Assembly: GCF_019443405.1 (NCBI RefSeq)
Contig: NZ_CP080376.1
Location: 372,001-436,000 of the forward strand
DNA length: 64,000 bases
Source: Brevundimonas sp. PAMC22021
GTDB taxonomy: Bacteria; Pseudomonadota; Alphaproteobacteria; Caulobacterales; Caulobacteraceae
Direction of reading: 5' to 3'
In this document: one piece after another, positions 63,331-64,000 of the stretch
Position numbering within the stretch: position 1 is the stretch's first letter
Layout: each line of letters starts with the position of its first letter
Translations under genes and position numbers: made by a program
Notes under the pieces: generated by a model
Seen by the model: only the letters and a program-made list of their open reading frames with translations
Databases searched by the model: none
What the model was told of the DNA's origin: nothing

Positions 63331-63357
63331 GAATCCTTACGGTTAAGGCGGGGTTAT
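63331..63357 (-). promoter_or_regulatory. ccrM promoter: CtrA-like box and adjacent GANTC site
   Basis: On the minus strand, ATAACCCCGCCTTAAC (63342-63357) fits the CtrA consensus TTAA-N7-TTAAC with one mismatch. GATTC (+ strand GAATC, 63331-63335) follows 6 bases downstream, 36 bases before the start codon. In Caulobacter, ccrM transcription is activated by CtrA and shut off when GANTC sites in its leader are fully methylated, so this layout suggests the same self-limiting loop. Confidence 0.8.
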
Positions 63358-63424
63358 TTCCGGCGGTGCGGAACGGCGGCGAGAGGCAGCGGTTAGCCTT
63401 GCAACCTTCTTGTCAGGCGCCTCG

Positions 63425-64000
63425 ATGATCCTCTTTGCTCTTTTCCAGCGCCTGTTCGCCCTGGTTTCGCTGGCTGTCCTTGGCCTGTCCGGCTGGCTGA
63501 TCTGGAGCTGGTGGGACCGCGAGCGGGACTTCGAGGCGCTGGGGTTCGGCGATCCGTCGAACGATCGGCTCTACTGGGGGCTCGGCCTTCTGGCCTTTTC
63601 CTTCCTGGGTCGTTTCCTGATCCTGCTGCTCCTGGGTCGCGGCGGCGGCATGGCGTCGGACAAGCGGCGCGACGGCGTCATGGTCGATGGCGCGGATGGA
63701 TCACGCCTGCGGCTGGAGATCGAGGGTCGGACGGATGGCCCGATCCTGCTGCTGACCCACGGCTGGGGCATGTCCTCGCGGATCTGGGCCGACGCGCGCG
63801 CCTCCCTGTCTGACCGGTTCGGCATCGCCGCCTGGGATTTGCCGGGATCGGGTCTCTCGACGCGGCCGACGAAGGGATGGTCGATCGAGGGCTTCGCGGA
63901 CGACCTGAAGGCGGTGATCGACAGACTGCCCGAGGATCGCCCGATCGTCGTGGTCGGTCACAGCATCGGCGGCATGACGACCCAGACCTTCTGCGCCCGC
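63425..64000 (+). CDS. alpha/beta hydrolase with N-terminal membrane helices (3' end cut by the window)
   Basis: 192 codons are visible and the frame is open at the window end. Two hydrophobic helices (LVSLAVLGLSGWLIWSWW region, about 13-30, and GLGLLAFSFLGRFLILLLLG, about 58-77) anchor it. The hydrolase fold then begins: LLLTHGWGMSSRIW (oxyanion region, about 115-128), WDLPGSGLS and the nucleophile elbow VVGHSIGGMT (Ser at about 181). Divergent from ccrM. Substrate unknown. Confidence 0.82.
   Translation, partial: MILFALFQRLFALVSLAVLGLSGWLIWSWWDRERDFEALGFGDPSNDRLYWGLGLLAFSFLGRFLILLLLGRGGGMASDKRRDGVMVDGADGSRLRLEIEGRTDGPILLLTHGWGMSSRIWADARASLSDRFGIAAWDLPGSGLSTRPTKGWSIEGFADDLKAVIDRLPEDRPIVVVGHSIGGMTTQTFCAR

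Overview
The window looks like the chromosome of a Caulobacterales alphaproteobacterium, most likely Brevundimonas or a close relative. The reasons are very high GC with strong codon bias, a CcrM-type GANTC methyltransferase with a CtrA-like box upstream, an alphaproteobacterial LexA-type box (GTTC-N7-GTTC), and the typical mraZ-to-murG order. The assignment comes from reading gene content; no database search was possible.

Layout. Positions 1-15650 are housekeeping genes: a cut-off TetR regulator, a creatininase-family hydrolase, a MarR regulator, ispZ-ftsY, nadE, murI, an M3 peptidase, corA, ppc, a citE-like lyase with an SDR, and free-methionine-(R)-sulfoxide reductase behind a 37-residue membrane peptide. 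Positions 15679-33290 are one 17.6-kb Tn7-like transposon, of visibly lower GC than its surroundings. Positions 33296-38295 hold the CAU-anticodon tRNA that marks the insertion site, a SIMPL-domain protein, panD, sppA, a membrane protein, an AmiD-like amidase and the RNase P RNA. Positions 38437-50376 are the division and cell-wall (dcw) cluster mraZ-rsmH-ftsL-ftsI-murE-murF-mraY-murD-ftsW-murG, with a four-repeat MraZ box and a LexA-like box upstream. Murein genes stop at murG; a mechanosensitive channel follows instead of murC. Positions 51580-64000 carry smc, two DsbA-like genes, a dciA-like gene, mutY, a glycogen-debranching-type glucosidase, a family 4 glycosyltransferase, ccrM and a cut-off alpha/beta hydrolase.

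The main discovery is the transposon. Its ends are inverted copies of TGTCGGGACCAC...AGTGGCTCA, flanked by a perfect 5-bp duplication (GAGGG). The duplication lies directly against the encoded CCA end of the tRNA gene. A tightly overlapping tnsA-tnsB-tnsC-tniQ operon gives the machinery. TnsB has a D278/D364/E400 triad, and the 658-residue TnsD-like TniQ probably chooses the tRNA site. No tnsE, cas gene or CRISPR array is visible. The cargo looks like anti-phage defence: a 1268-residue Mrr-nuclease/STAND NTPase resembling Avs proteins, a two-gene cassette whose large protein joins a PD-(D/E)xK nuclease core to a type IIG-like C-terminus, an HNH protein, a HEPN-like protein, a coiled-coil membrane protein, and a short ORF ending in an SSB-like DDIPF tip. 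The insertion appears to have split an original tRNA - membrane peptide - sulfoxide reductase transcription unit.

A second theme is dispersed palindromic repeats. One family (paired hairpins with GTCATCC/GGATGAC ends) occurs at six sites, including in frame inside murD. Another (CTCCTCCCC/GGGGAGGAG) occurs twice.
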